DNA of 64,000 nucleotides from Prinsepia uniflora (GCA_032719365.1 CM064867.1:56856601-56920600); one strand, 5' to 3'. Shown: positions 21,447-34,569, counted from the first letter of the stretch. Notes: generated by a model not told the origin, from the sequence alone. Numbers and translations: made by a program.

Positions 21447-24282
21447 TGTCAGGACCTACCCCTAATCCCCAGGGATTAAGGGCTAAATCCCGATCCCGTC
21501 TAACTTACACAGGACACGTAGGCTAAACTAACGTCCAACCTTCATGTGACACGTAAGTCGGACAAGGGATTTTCTATCCAACCATCCAAAAAGGTAACCG
21601 GACTTCCTAGAGTGTACCGAACTACTGTGGATCGTGGGTGTGATGTTTCCGTCTCTATCGACTAACAGCCCGCACCGCAACAACTTGGAGGGTATCGAAA
21701 ACACGAAAAGATTGTGAGTGGATAAAAATAAAGTTTAAGTTCAAAAACATGTCATAAAACAGTGACATTTATACCCTCCGTTTCAAAATCAATGCATGCA
21801 TATTAATTTCATGTCATAAAACCATTCAATATTCCGGTTAAACAAACCATATAAGAAAAACCGAACACAAGTTCTTTTCTCCAAATCCCGGGCCTCAACC
21901 CAAAACCGCCGAAAACCATTTCATCCGGGCATAGCCCAAAACCACGGAAAACCTTGATTGAAAACCATACCACATTTCCGTTCATCGAACCTGCTGGATC
22001 TATCCGAGTCTTTAAACTCAATCCGGGTCTTTAAACCCAATCCAGGCCCGTCCCCCGTCATAACATAATCCGGGTCTTTAAACCCAATAACCAGATCCAG
22101 CAAATCCAATCCAAAACTATTTGAAAACCTTTTCAATTTCTGAATCCGAATCCGCAATCTCATCAAGATCCCGAATCCAAACCCAGAACTCATATCCATC
22201 TCCTTTCCAGAAACGAGTCCGCAACCATCATTCCGTAAGCCGGAATCCGGAATAACCATTCCGAACCCAAACCCGGAAATCCATTTCAAGTTCCAAATCG
22301 AATCCTGAATCGTCATCCGGAAACCTGATTCCAAAACCCGAAATCACATTTCTCAAAACCACTTTTCTGAATTGGGCTTCAAGCCCGAAAACACTTTCCA
22401 AAATCCTTTTACTTTCTTTGAAATCAAATCGTATTTCAAATCCCGAAATCAAATCGTATTTCAAATCCCGAAATCAAATCATTAAAACCAAGTTCAAATC
22501 ACAATATCCAACAAAATCTCGTAAAACATGAAATACCGTCATTTCCTCGAAAAACGTGCACAAACCGGAAACCCTCACAATCATAAATCAAATCATAGAA
22601 TCAAGTATAGAAAACATATAAAAACATATATGCATACATAAGGAGTTAGAAAGCAAAGTCCACTCACAGACCATTCCGACGTTGCCTCGATACGCGCGCA
22701 CTTACGCCATCCCCGGCCATTCCGTTATCCTCGGTTTTCCCGAATTTGTCCAAAGCCCACAACGAGGTTACTAACTACTTCACAAAAGTCCTACTCAAGT
22801 CCCATAATTTTCCCGAACATCTAAGCGTACTTTAAACGGAACCCTAAACCTTCGATCCCGCAGAACTAACCCGAAACAACGTCTGATCGTCCCGAAACTT
22901 GTCCCAAAAGATTCGTTACAACCATTAGACTCAAAACTATGTTAACCACTTCCCCAGGAACACTGTTCATCTTCTTCCTCGATGGTCAGACCGGTCTGAA
23001 CCGGCATGACCGGTTCTCCGCCTTCCTGCAATCGTTTTCATCCCTTTTTCCACCAAGCTCTTCGTCCTCATCCTAGTAACTAAGTCCAATCCTAACAACT
23101 AGACATCACGGCCTCTAACCTGTTGTCCTCAAGCTCGAACAAAACCTCCCAAACACCCCTGTTTCGGTTCCCGGCCAACCGTGCAATCCCCCATCACGGC
23201 ATCACAACTGGAGGTTCCTAGGGACTTACTGAACCTCACAGCACTCACAGAACCCTTCGACTCAGCCTTAAAAGCCACGACTAAACGGTTGAATCAAAAC
23301 TGGAAAACAGAGCAAACAGAGGAAAAAGAGAAATTACCAGGTGTCCGTGGTCCACCGCTAGCTCCGCTGTGCCTACTAAGTCCCCAAGACTCCACTACGG
23401 TCACTGAACACCACCAGCAGCCACAATTGATCAAAACACGACAGCACCACCAACAAACTTCCTCTCTGTTCTCTGGTTTTCCCACTCACCGCACACACCC
23501 ACTCGACCTTCCAAACGTCCCCAAACACTCCCTTCCTCTCAAACACTTCTGGTCACACTCACTCATTCTCAGAGACTCACACTCTCCCTGCAATTCGATC
23601 GATTCCTCCCACAATCTCAGTCTCTGTTTCTCTCCAGCACAAACACAAACACGACTCACCCATTTTAATTTCACCGTGCACAAACACTAGAACCCACTAG
23701 AGCACCCCCACGTGTCCACCATCCCATGGCCCAAACTCAAAATATCCAATCCCTCCTGTACACTTGTCCCAATCTGGTTTGCACAATTCCCAATGTGGAA
23801 AAAGACCAAAATGCCCTTGTGAGTCAAAATTACCATTTTGCCCTTCGCCGTTCTAGAGCCGTATCTCGCTCGTCCGACGTCCGATGAAAGCATGCCGCTT
23901 GCCGTTGAACTCAGGACGACGAGATCTACCTAACGGTCCTCGGTCTACGTGCACAAACGCTGTCGTGTGAAAAGTCAACTTTTTCCCTTCTTTTTCCCAA
24001 ATTACGGTAATGCCCCAACCTTCCGAACATCATAACTTCCTCCTCGGATGTTGGAATCGGGCGTGCCACCTGTCTATGGACTCGTGATGTCCCGAACTAC
24101 GTCACACTCATCGGTCAATATCCAATTGACCGCTCGAACTAAAAGTCAACTTTTTACCCAAACTAGGGGCAAAATCATCATTCTGCACCAAAGTCCAAAA
24201 GTACCCAACTAACCACCGATTAACTCAGTTAATCCGTCACTAATCACTTCCCTAATCTCGAATTCCGGGACGGGTCGTTACA
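21447..24282 (-). mobile_element. Solo LTR (2.8 kb) with perfect TSD TCAAC
   Basis: On + it reads TGTCAGGACC...GTCGTTACA, so the LTR is on the - strand. It is flanked by TCAAC at 21442-21446 and 24283-24287. No polypurine tract or primer site adjoins it, which fits a solo LTR left by recombination between two LTRs. It has the full set of modules: palindromes at 22010-22090, a unit at 22205-22350 shared with the interiors of B and D, the GTCCACTCAC pair (about 21713 degenerate, 22657) and dimeric upstream units. The open frame 23181-23690 on + is antisense to it. Confidence 0.92.
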
Positions 24283-26828
24283 TCAACACTTCCGGTTCCA
24301 CTAACAGTAGGTGCGCCACAACAACGCTGCTACCAGTCACATCAATCTCAGACTCCTTCTCGAGTCCAGCGTACCTTGTACCAACACCTCAGTACATCGT
24401 ACGAGTCTGCCGTCAACATGTACAAATCCCAAATACACCAATTCACTAGACAACATCTACTGACCTTGGTACTCCCATGTATCAAGAGTTGTACAACGTT
24501 CCATACTACTTCCGTCAGCGATCCGCGCCTACCTCACCGGAGTCACAATGTACTCGCCTATACCCCTAATTCAACCAATCATCTCACCAATGGTTCCACT
24601 AACCACCAACACAGTCAACTTGTGGGAACACCATCCACGTTCCATACTACCTATTTGCAACCAGACCCTATCACGTACCTGTTTAACCATGAGCATACAT
24701 CTCAATGTCAGGGTCCCACCAGCCACTCATTGCTCGGAGCATCCAGCTCATACTAACACTGAAGCCTGCAATAGCCAATCAACCACTCGGAATCAACCTA
24801 ATCCGACCCACATGCTCCGTCAAAATCCATCATATCGGAACTACACCGATCCACTATCTATCCACAACATACCTCGGCATTGAGCCGATCACCACCATTT
24901 CTCCCAGAACATCACGATGCACGTCCCATTACATCGGCATGATTCCGACTACTGCAGAACCAGTACGTACACATTCCAAGTACATGCACCAATTACCACC
25001 AACTAGAACCACGGTGCATACCACCAAGCGCACGCAAGGACAACCCTACGAACTTTGAATAAAACAAAGATATTTTAGAATACCTCTAACACAACTCGTA
25101 GAGTATATCCTCACGTACTTCCAACGTCATCCTATGGTACGTCCACTACTCAACCACAGCGGCATCAACCACGCACTGCGATATCCAAAGTCCAACCAAC
25201 AACATCATAGTGTACCCGTCACCCTCATAGTGTATCTCCAGGGCATACGAAACCTCCTCATAATCATATTGATTACCATCTGACTATAAGCCAATCATGC
25301 TTCACTTTCGAAGTCCATCGGTCTAATCCAACGATAGACCAACACTTCAAGCCCAACACGTCTTCCGATTAACACCAACTCAAGTCTATTCCGAGTCTCC
25401 CAATCTCCTAGGTCTCCCGACCAATATGAAATCCAATCACATCTCAACTACGTACACAGGGCAGACCCATCACTAGATCGAAGTCCAATAGCCATATGTA
25501 AGCAACTACAGACCACACACGTCCTGCACAACTCCAAGATGGTCAAGATATCCAACCTATTTTGTCATACGATCCTCCTGATCCACAACAACTCAACTTG
25601 AGCCAGAAACGATCCAATCCCAATCCACACACTCCTAAGTGGATCCCACTTACTATGTATCAGACCGCCGCATTGAATCCGAATGATCATGAATACCACA
25701 CGTCCAAAGACACGTTTAGATTGTGGATTCCTTTCAATAACCTCCTATTGCTCAGTTATAGTCACTCCTTCTCAGCTTCCTTCCATCATCCTTCATCGGA
25801 ATACACAATGGTCCTCAACCATGTCATTATAAGTCATTAGACCTTAATCCATCTTAACACCATCCCCTGGTACTCGCCACACAGGCCACTCCCGGCGTCA
25901 CCAAGTACTCTTTCTACTCCCTAACACATCCATCCGTGTCCACGACCAAGGGGGGTCACAATTCCTGAAGTTCCTTCAATGAATCCCCAAATAAACTCCA
26001 AAGTATCCATCTCTCATACTAGACATCTAACACCAACTCAGAATAAACACATATCATCGTCTAAACTACAACAGCTCCTGATTCTGAGATTCCAACCATG
26101 GAACTCAATCCGCAAGACGAATACCACCATTGAACCAACCATCTAAACGTTAACTCCGCTACACTTAGGCGATCTACAACTCCTATGGATCACAACCTCG
26201 TGTCCGTAACTAAACCAACTCGCATGTCGGTTAACACCGTGCATGCACATCCAAAAGGATGTTAGTCATCACGTCTCAATCTTCCCGAGGTTCCAATCCG
26301 AGTCACCAACTTTCGAGATCACAATCAACAATCACTCACCTCGCACTCCTCAGTCACAATCCTCGAAGTCGTCCATTACTATGCACGGGGAATCACTGAG
26401 TGCTAGCCTCGACATCACCCAAATGCCAACCTCGGCATGTGCCGACACAATCCAACATACACAACATTTTCAACACAACAAGATGAGTCCACGAAAACCT
26501 ACCCCACTCATGGTCAACCCGACCATACTGACCTAGCCCGCTCCAACACGAAGCAGAGGTCCACCGCCCTTCCGCTGCTCTAATCTGATCAAACTAACGG
26601 TATCCTGACCGTTCGTCCCAAACATGACCTACCAAGGGTCATCTCACATCCCAACTGGGTTAGCGGTTCCTCCTACCAGACACCAACACCTCACGACTGG
26701 CCACAACCTCATCTCACGATGTGCCCTCTCTACCGTTCACTAGCATCCCAGCTCGTGGCACATCATCCCCCATCTCGTGCTCCCAGCACACCAGTCCCGA
26801 ACCTCCACTCTTATCAAGCAAAACCCTC
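24283..26828 (-). mobile_element. Element C interior, remaining part
   Basis: About 2.5 kb with no recognisable gag or pol. Short similarities to the interiors of A and B are seen (for example CGTACCTTGTAC at 24369 and 14922). No primer binding site is present: the end that should carry it, and the end of the 5' LTR, are deleted at about 26828. Open frames such as 24376-24756 are low-complexity. Confidence 0.65.
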
Positions 26829-28226
26829 AATCTACATCATTTCACATGTTGAACACTTCCTTATAGGACGTACCACGCGCCCTCACACGCAGTCCAAAGG
26901 GGCTACGCATGGGAGCCACGCGCCTTAATGTTCATTGACTTCTTCCTCTCACCGACCCGGTCCAGACCAGTTCGAACCAGTCCGGTTTGACCGAAACGGT
27001 GCAGGCAGTTCAACTCTATAGTTCCTTCATTTTAGGTCCATTTTTAATTCTAATTAGTCCTACAGCTTCATCTCATCATTATCTACCCATCTACGATGTC
27101 AAAATCTAAACTTAAGAACGAGAAGTTACCTTCCCGATCAAGGCCCAAGCCGTCGACTGTTCTTCGTTCAGTTCCAACGATTACAGCAAACTCCAGCCGT
27201 GGTTTCAGTCCTGATTGCTTGCTAGTAACACCAGGAACCTTATCCAAAAGACCAATTCGATCAACACTTATCACAACCGAAACTGCCATTTTTTAAACTT
27301 AAATGATGGTTTCATGGATGGTTCACGTACCGTCCAAGCCTGGCCTCGAAAACAGGCTCAAAAAACTCCTTAAACCTCCATCAACTCTTCCCTAGCCACT
27401 ACCTCGATCAAAACCCATGAGAACAAGAGTTATCAGTTTTAATTGCAAAATAGAACTTCGCGGGTTTTCATACGTTCCTAAGCTCAACCCGCTGTCATGG
27501 ACCGCCGTGCCACCACCAACGTCTTTGTCTATTCTCACTCTCTCATTTCCCTTCAGACAGTATGGGCAATAGATGAAAGATTGAAGGAAGTGTCTGAGTG
27601 GATCCCCTCACGGTTGCACCTACACTCTATTTTTTCATCTCTCAAGCCCGTGCACCCATGTTTTAAATGTTTAGAGACGGTGAGGAGGCTTCCATATCCA
27701 TCTAGAGGGCTAGGTGTCCAATTTACTGTGGGAACAGCAAAAAGACCAATTTTCCCTTATCCTTCGAAATTACCATTTTTCACTTCGTATATTTAGGCTG
27801 ATAACTAAACCGTCCGATGTCCGATGACAGTGTGCCGCCTGTCGTTGTACTCAGGGGATCGAAACCTACCTAAAGGTCCTCAAAATACGTGAAAATAACT
27901 TACTGTACAAAAAGTCAATCCTTTGCCCTTTTTCAACTAAATTACCAAAATACCCTTCAACTTCCGAACGTCATAACTTTTTCCTCGAATGTCGGAATCA
28001 GACGTGCCACCTGTCTATGAACTCGTGACATTCCAAACTACGTCACGGTCATCGGTAAAAGTCCATATGACTGTCCGAACAAAAGTGAACATTTTTTTAC
28101 CCATTCCCGGGGTAAAATCATCATTTCACACCGTCCGTCCGAAATCACCCAACTAATCGCCGATTAACTTTACTAATCTGTCATTAATCACTAATCAAAT
28201 CCCGATTTTCGGGACGGTTCATTACA
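26829..28226 (-). mobile_element. Element C: 5' LTR, first half only
   Basis: It matches 19680-21099 closely and ends in ATTACA at 28226, that is, the LTR start on the - strand. The other half of the LTR is missing. The flanking CTTGG (28227-28231) pairs with CTAGG before 18233. Confidence 0.82.
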
Positions 28227-28491
28227 CTTGGAGTAACTAAAAAGGATAATGATCTAAAATTCACCAGTTAATCACGCAAATCGAAACCGAATTCAAGATT
28301 CCACAATTAGGAAATTCGAGTTTCTGTATTTTCATTCGTTTCTGGAACCGTCCTCCCCCTCCTTCTCTTTCCTTTCACTTTCTCATCGTCTCTTTTACTC
28401 TGCTCACTCTTTGTATTTCCCTTGATTCACATATGGAAAATGAATCTGAGGATTGTTGAATTTTTTTGCTTGATTTTGCTCAAGCGTTTAA
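28227..28491. other. Unassigned spacer between element C and a solo LTR
   Basis: A mostly pyrimidine-rich stretch flanked by two insertion sites. It is probably older DNA continuing 17987-18232. I see no gene in it. Confidence 0.45.
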
Positions 28492-30913
28492 TGTGACGAC
28501 CCGGAAATTCGAAAAAGGAAAAATTGGAAAGAAATGATGAGTTTGCCTCTAGTTGTAAGGGCCGAAAGTTGACTTTTTGATCGGGACCTTGTTTGGACTT
28601 TCCGGGAGGACCGTTGGATAGGTCTACAGGCGGCATGTGTCAATCGGAGTTCGGACGTGAAAGTTATGGATCTAGTATTGTGAGGGGCATTTTGGTAATT
28701 AGCCAAGGAAGGGTAAAATGGTAATTTTCCGCAGCAGGTGAATAGGACGGTTAAATGGGCTGATTCAGCCATGTGGGTGAGTCAATTTGATGATTAAGTG
28801 ACACATGTCAATGTACAGACTCCAATTAGTGGCAAACCTTGCCGCTTGAGCTAAATACGAACATAAGTGTGATTTTGTGCAATTTAAAATTGACTGTGAT
28901 TAGGGAGGAAACCAGAGACATAGTGAGCTTGGGAGGAAATGTTTGAGTGAAAAACAGGAAGGAATTAGTGAGAGAATAGAAGGGAAACCAATAAACCCAG
29001 AGAGAAATACCTGAACTCGTGCTTGAAGAAATTGAGATTCAATTTCCAAGTTTTAGTCTAACCCAAGTCGAAGTAAGGTTAGAATCAGTCTTCTGGGATC
29101 ATTACGAGTCGAACCGCAACAAAAACGAAGGAAATTGATGAAGAAACCATCAAGAACAGGCCCTGCGAAATTCCTGAGAAACTCGAATTCAATTCGTGTA
29201 ATTGAAGGTGAGGAATTCCCAAATTGACATTGGATTTATGTGTTTGTTAATCTAATGATACTTTTTGGTTAATTGGAAAGGACAATTAAGGTTGAATTGG
29301 ATGAATTGGAAATTTGAATTCGACGGGATGGACTTGGAGAATTATGGGTTTTGGTGTGAATCGTGTCAATTAACTTATGCAGAACTTCAATTAAGATGTA
29401 TTATAAGAGATCCAATGAAAGAATTGAAATAAGCAAGGTCGAATTGAAGGAAAACTAACCGGGTCATGTCACGGGTCGAAGGACCCATTTGCAAGGAATC
29501 GGACGGGAGAGACGACACTGTAGCACTTTACTGTAGCACGCGCGTGGGTTTCACTCGCAGCCACTCTCGGCGGCGCGTGAGGGCGCATGGGCAATGTAAC
29601 GAACATTTTGGCGTTGTTTTTGAGTCAATCGCGCACCGTTTTGATATTGTTTTAAATTAATATTTAATTCCCGAAAAATTATGAAAAATGAATATGATGT
29701 TAATTAAGTCATTAGTGACCCTGAATAATGATTTTGGACAGGATTCGAGATTCCTGGAAAGTACCAGAAATTACGGAACCGCGTGCAGCTCGGAAAGCGA
29801 GCGGTTTGGACGATGTGTGAGTGGACGTTTGTTTTATAAACTAATACGCATGCATAGTTAAATGTTTTACATGATTGGTTGCATGATTTGGCTTGCAATG
29901 ATGTCATGATGATTTGGAGTGATTATTTGTGATTTAATGATTATTTTAATCGGTCTTTCGGGCACGTTTTACGAGAAATGTGCAATTGATGTTTTGGGTT
30001 AGGCCCGGAGTCAAAAAGGTTTTGAAAAGGATATTTTGACTTAATTGGTGAGTCAATGATGATTTCTGGATTATTTATTGTGTTAAAATGAGATTTTACG
30101 GAATTACGTGTAAATGGAATTTGGGCTTGAGACCCTGTCGGGAATGTTTTTGACATGGTTTGAAGTCGTGGATATGATTGATATGTGTTTGTGGAATGGA
30201 TTGTGTTTGTGATTGTGGATACTAGATCATGTTCTGGATGGTGCGAGTATAGTTCCTAGACGTGACTCGGATGTTGTGTGAGTGCAGTTCCCGAGTATGT
30301 GGTACGTCTAGATGGTGCGTGTGCAGTCCCCAGACATGACTGATATGACTCGGATGGTGCTTGAGTGCAGTTCCCAAGGTTGGCCTACATGTAGTGCGGA
30401 TGTGGCTGTGTGATTGTTTGTGCACTTGTGAATAGTGCAGATTGATTGATTGTGCACTTGTGAGTAGTACTGTTTGATGTTGATTGTGATTGCGTACTGT
30501 TATTGAGTACGGGTTCTGGTCTTTGTGGCCAGGTGATTATGATTTCATATCTATGTCTCGAGAGCCGGGATTTGATACGTTTCATGTGGTTTGACTGGAA
30601 AGCCGGTGATTGTTATTCATATGCTTTTCCCTATGCATGCATGGTTTGATAAACTGGAGAGTAAATGATGTATTTTGAAATGTGTTTCAAATTATCTTAG
30701 TTTTGTCCATTCACACCTTTTCTTTTTTGATGACCTTCTAGGTCGTGGCCCGATGTTCGGGGCTGACCGAGAGGCGAAGGCATAAGCAGAAATCAGTGCA
30801 GTTATCCCTTGTCTGACAAGCGCTGAAAGGTAGTTTCGGGACTTCAGTTGACTTGTCGGACGGGATCAGGACCGGGCATGGTCATCAAAGTCTGGTTGGG
30901 ACGGGTCCTGTCA
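28492..30913 (+). mobile_element. Solo LTR (2.4 kb) with perfect TSD TTTAA
   Basis: It starts TGTGACGACCCGG and ends GGGTCCTGTCA. TTTAA flanks it at 28487-28491 and 30914-30918. There is no polypurine tract or primer site next to it. Inside are one upstream unit (28560-28720), GGCGGCGCGTGAGGGCGC (29569), GTGAGTGGAC at about 29818 and a stretch CCATTCACACC at about 30708 in place of the usual complement, then CTTCTAGGTCGTGG. It is a different subfamily from element C, with a single upstream unit. Confidence 0.92.
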
Positions 30914-30918
30914 TTTAA

Positions 30919-32077
30919 ACTTACACTCACAAAACTACACTAATTCAACAATACACACGCACATATGGCCAACAAGGCCACCAAGTCTGAGTCACGATCC
31001 TATTCTCTGGAACTAACAGAGCCCCAGGCTCAATGTCTGAGACAAGTCTCGGGAATGATGGAGCCCAGCTCGGCGTCTGAGACTGTCTTGAGGAGGGTCA
31101 TCAATAGCATCACAACATATCATACTCACAGGATCTAAACTTCAACATAATCATCACAATGGTCACAAATGTCGAGGAATCACATATCCCCATAACATCA
31201 CAATACAACCACACACTAATATCCCGGGCCTAAGCCGAAAACCACAACTCAACCAAGCTTCGTAAAACGAGCCACAAAACCACAACTCAACCAAACCTCG
31301 TAAAACGAGCCACTAAATATTCAATAAAATTATATAAAATCCAAGTCCATCAATCATTGCCAAAATCATATGAAAGAAAGTCATAAAGTACGAAACCATT
31401 TCCCACGGTTCATTAAGGATCTAGAGTTTAATAAACCCAATTTCCTTGCAAAACGTTTTAATATCATTTTTTCTTAAATATTCACAAAAATTAGCAAGAA
31501 ATTCACATGAATCAAATGTAAACACCGATCAAACAATTCTTATTAATATCATTTCCGATGTTCACTTTCTCTTCCTCTATCTCTCGAGTCCTTTCTCTCA
31601 CTCTCTATTTCCCTCAACCCTGAACCAGCAAGATGAAGAGGATGATATTGGTGGGGCAGGGCTTTCGGGTTTATTTTTCAAAAATGAAAGAGTATGGGAG
31701 AAAAGATAAATATCAAATGTGAGGGTCATAAGATAAGTGACAGTTGTCACTCATCTTGTGGTCCCTACCAGATATTATAAGCCCCACAACAGACAACTGT
31801 AATCTTTCTCGTATTGCATGCAGCGTAAAATTCATCTAAAACCTTTCGTGACCCGTAAAATCATCGTTCGGCATCCAAATTTGACGTATCGCCTGTCTAC
31901 ATTGTCATAGTCCCTCGATCTACGTAATGAACATCGGTCAACATATAAATTACCACCTGGATCAAAAGTTAATATTTTTCCCTCTCCAAGGGTAAAATTG
32001 TCATTTTACCTCAAATAATCCCGATCATTCCCACGAATCGCCTAGTAATCTCGTGGATTGCAGGTTGGGTCGTTACA
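30919..32077 (-). mobile_element. LTR fragment of the A/E type
   Basis: On the - strand it starts TGTAACGACCCAACC at 32077 and contains a stretch with GTGACAACTGTCAC and ATAATATCTGGTAGGG that matches element A's 3' LTR (5590-5660). It fades at about 31000 without an LTR end, so it is truncated. There is no polypurine tract to the right. Confidence 0.7.
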
Positions 32078-32406
32078 TGATAGCTGGAACAAAGTAGGAG
32101 AACGACCTGGTGACATGCCAGTGACATGTCACCAATGACATGCTGCTGGTACACCACCTCGTCACTTGGGTTGAGGTTGTAGTGGCATGGTTGGATCTTA
32201 GTGACATGCTTTGGGGTTAAAAGACATGGTTCTAGGTTCAGTGACAAGGTCCTTCACTTCCTACCATGTTTTGACTTTAAATCTTCATATTTTACAATTA
32301 GTACATGAAATTCCTAATGTAAGTTAGAAATGACAAAATTAAGTTTCTAACAAAGCAAAACACAAGGAAAAATAGTATAAAAAGATGATCAATTATGTGC
32401 TCATCA
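32078..32406 (-). mobile_element. Inverted fragment of an Athila-like LTR start
   Basis: On the - strand it begins TGATGAGCACATAATTG at 32406 and matches the start of the LTR at 61937-62360, including the many GTGACATGTCAC-like pieces. The right side lacks a polypurine tract. It is an isolated piece in the opposite orientation to the neighbouring Athila-like framework. Confidence 0.7.
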
Positions 32407-32519
32407 ACCATGGTCCTGAACCCAACGCAGAACCAATTTCAACTACAACCATGTCAACCAAGGTCCCTGGTTCCGTATTCTATGTTTTCTCATAATCATG
32501 TACCTAATACCATCGTTCA

Positions 32520-33035
32520 TCTTCTAACCTTGATTATGATAAAATGCTAGCTGCTCTTTCTCAAGGGCAGTAATCACTAATGGCTTCTACTCAAGCTCTT
32601 GTTAGAGGCCAAAAAAATCATCAGAAGGGCATTGTAGATCTTAAGGACCGAATAGGTAAGGTCGCAGACTTCATTGGTCAAATACGAGCCAGTAGGGTGC
32701 TTGCACCTCAACCAATACCAAACACTAATGCAAGACCCGAAGCCAAGGCAATTGCACTTGATGTGGTAAGCTGTTGGGCGGCATAGAACCAGATCCAGCC
32801 ATTTCAGAGACTGAGAAGATGAGGTGGTGTCTAAAACCAACCAGGCACTTCCACCAAACCAACCTACCCATGAGCAAGGTAATGACCATATCCCTTCAAG
32901 TTTGGTTGTTACTAATTCTTCGTTTGTGCGTGAAACATTTCCAAGTAGGTTTGTAAAGTCCAAGAAGAATTAATCCGACGAAGAAATCTTGGAAATCTTC
33001 AAGAAGGTGGAAAAAACATGCCCTTGATTAAGTGC
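32520..33035 (+). pseudogene. gag: Ty3/gypsy gag remnant (Athila/Tat-like), broken
   Basis: The frame at 32580-32786 reads through QKNHQKGIVDLKDRIGKVAD and continues to PNTNARPEAKAIAL; this resembles the C-terminal part of plant gypsy gag, where a phrase like EKQVGQLA...EAKAITLRSGK is common. After a frame change, FPSRFVKSKKN and EEILEIFKKVE at about 32937-33020 match the segment that precedes the protease in Athila/Tat elements. At least two frameshifts and stops are present. The fragment ends abruptly at about 33035 against an LTR, so it does not belong to the element whose LTR follows. Confidence 0.8.
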
Positions 33036-33534
33036 ATTGATGGGCCTTTAATTTAGCTATATTTTATATTATTTTATACCCTTTCTAATTATCCTTTAAT
33101 ATTGAATTACCAAACAATTGGAAAATAATATATTTTGTGGGAAATTTGTAAAAATCAATAAAGCTTAAAATTCTGAGTATTTGGGCTAAAGAATCATCCC
33201 AATCAGAATTATAGCGAAGAAATTATGGACAAAAATAGGGTGGCCACCAAAAATCTCTTGTAATTACGGTACGGAGCCACCAAATCCATTTAATCGCAGC
33301 CCAGAATATCAGCCCAAATTGTCCAGAACTAGCCCAGCCCAAAATCCAAAGAATTCCAGCCTCATTGCTTACGAAGCCCAGCCGCGGGCCCAGCCAAGAT
33401 TGTGTGATGCCCAGACCAAACCGTCTACCTGCTCAGTCTACTCCTTAATTGGAGTGCGCCTGCCGAATCCTTTTGCACCACTTCGGAGCACGCTTGTCGA
33501 AATCCATTGACTTTCCTCAGCACCTGACGCGCTA

Positions 33535-34254
33535 TGTAATACCCGTGAGCTTGAGAAGCAAGAACGGTGAGCAAGACCTATGAGCTTAGAAAAGCAAGAT
33601 CGATGAACAATCTCACATCGCTCCGAGAGGGAAATGTGAAGTGCCTTATATGTGTAGGCACGTATCTATCTAACACAAGGCCTTTTAGGAGCTCACTGGC
33701 TTTGGATTCTTTGGGAACTCCAAAGTGAAGCGAGTTGAGGCTGGTGCAATCCTAGGATAGGTGACCTACTGGGAAGTTGTACGTGAGCTCCTGAAAACAA
33801 AACCATAAGGGCTGGGCCCAAAGCGAACAATATTGTACTAGATGGGCCGGGTCGTGACAGAATGGTATCAGAGCCGGACCCCGACCGAAAGTGTGCCAAC
33901 GAAGACGCTGGGCCCCAAGGGGGGTGGATTGTAATACCCGTGAGCTTGAGAAGCAAGAACAGTGAGCAAGACCCGTGAGCATGGAAATGCAAGATCGGTG
34001 AACAATCCCACATCGCTCGGGAAGGGAAAGGTGAAGTGCCTTATACGTGTGGGCACGTATCTATCTAACACAAGGCCTTTTCGGAGCTCACTAGCTTTGG
34101 ATTCCTTGGGAACTCCAAAGTTAAGCGAGTTAAGGCTGATGCAATCCCAAGATGGGCAACCTACTGGGAAGTTGCACGTGAGCTCGCGAAAACAAAACCG
34201 TGAGGGCTGGGCCCAAAACGAACAATATTGTGCTAGATGGGTCGAGTTGTGACA
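33535..34254 (+). mobile_element. TRIM-type miniature LTR retrotransposon, complete
   Basis: Two 325-bp direct repeats (33535-33859 and 33930-34254), each starting TGTAATACCCGTGAGC and ending GTGACA, flank only 70 bases. These 70 bases hold a primer binding site TGGTATCAGAGCC (33863-33875) and a purine run AAGGGGGGTGGA just before the second repeat. Nothing is coded. Target-site copies CGCTA and CGCTG match at four of five bases. It must be moved by another element's proteins. Confidence 0.93.
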
Positions 34255-34558
34255 CGCTGCAGCCCACCTGCTCCTCAACGCCTAAACCGCTGACTTGCAC
34301 TCACCCTTGTCAGCAGCGCCCTGCCAAAAGCCATACCTCTTGTCAGCCAACATCCGTCGAGTCTCATCACTCCAGCTCAGCTAGATCCTGCTGAAATCAT
34401 GCCCCATCAATCCAGCTACACACCTGCTCCATTTTGTGCAGTGTTTCAGCCATTTTTCACCTAAAATTCAGCCTTTTCATAATTTCTTCATGTAATATTT
34501 TAGTATTGTTTTTGTATTTAATTTTGTATTTAATGTTTAGATTTTTTTGGCACTCCCT

Positions 34559-34569
34559 CTATAAATAGG
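34559..34569 (+). promoter_or_regulatory. TATA box of the Athila-like LTR
   Basis: CTATAAATAGG precedes a pyrimidine-rich stretch, and a polyadenylation signal follows at 34833. Confidence 0.7.

Noticed and set aside
22228..22464. Glycine/phenylalanine-rich frames on the - strand (21921-22464)
   Set aside because: They arise from degenerate repeats of GGATTCGGA-type sequence in the LTR and have no stable start.
23181..23690. Open frame of 169 codons on +
   Set aside because: It is antisense to the solo LTR at 21447-24282, has low-complexity composition and resembles no known protein.
32577..32963. Frame of 128 codons on the - strand
   Set aside because: It is antisense to the gag remnant, which has clear family resemblance on +.
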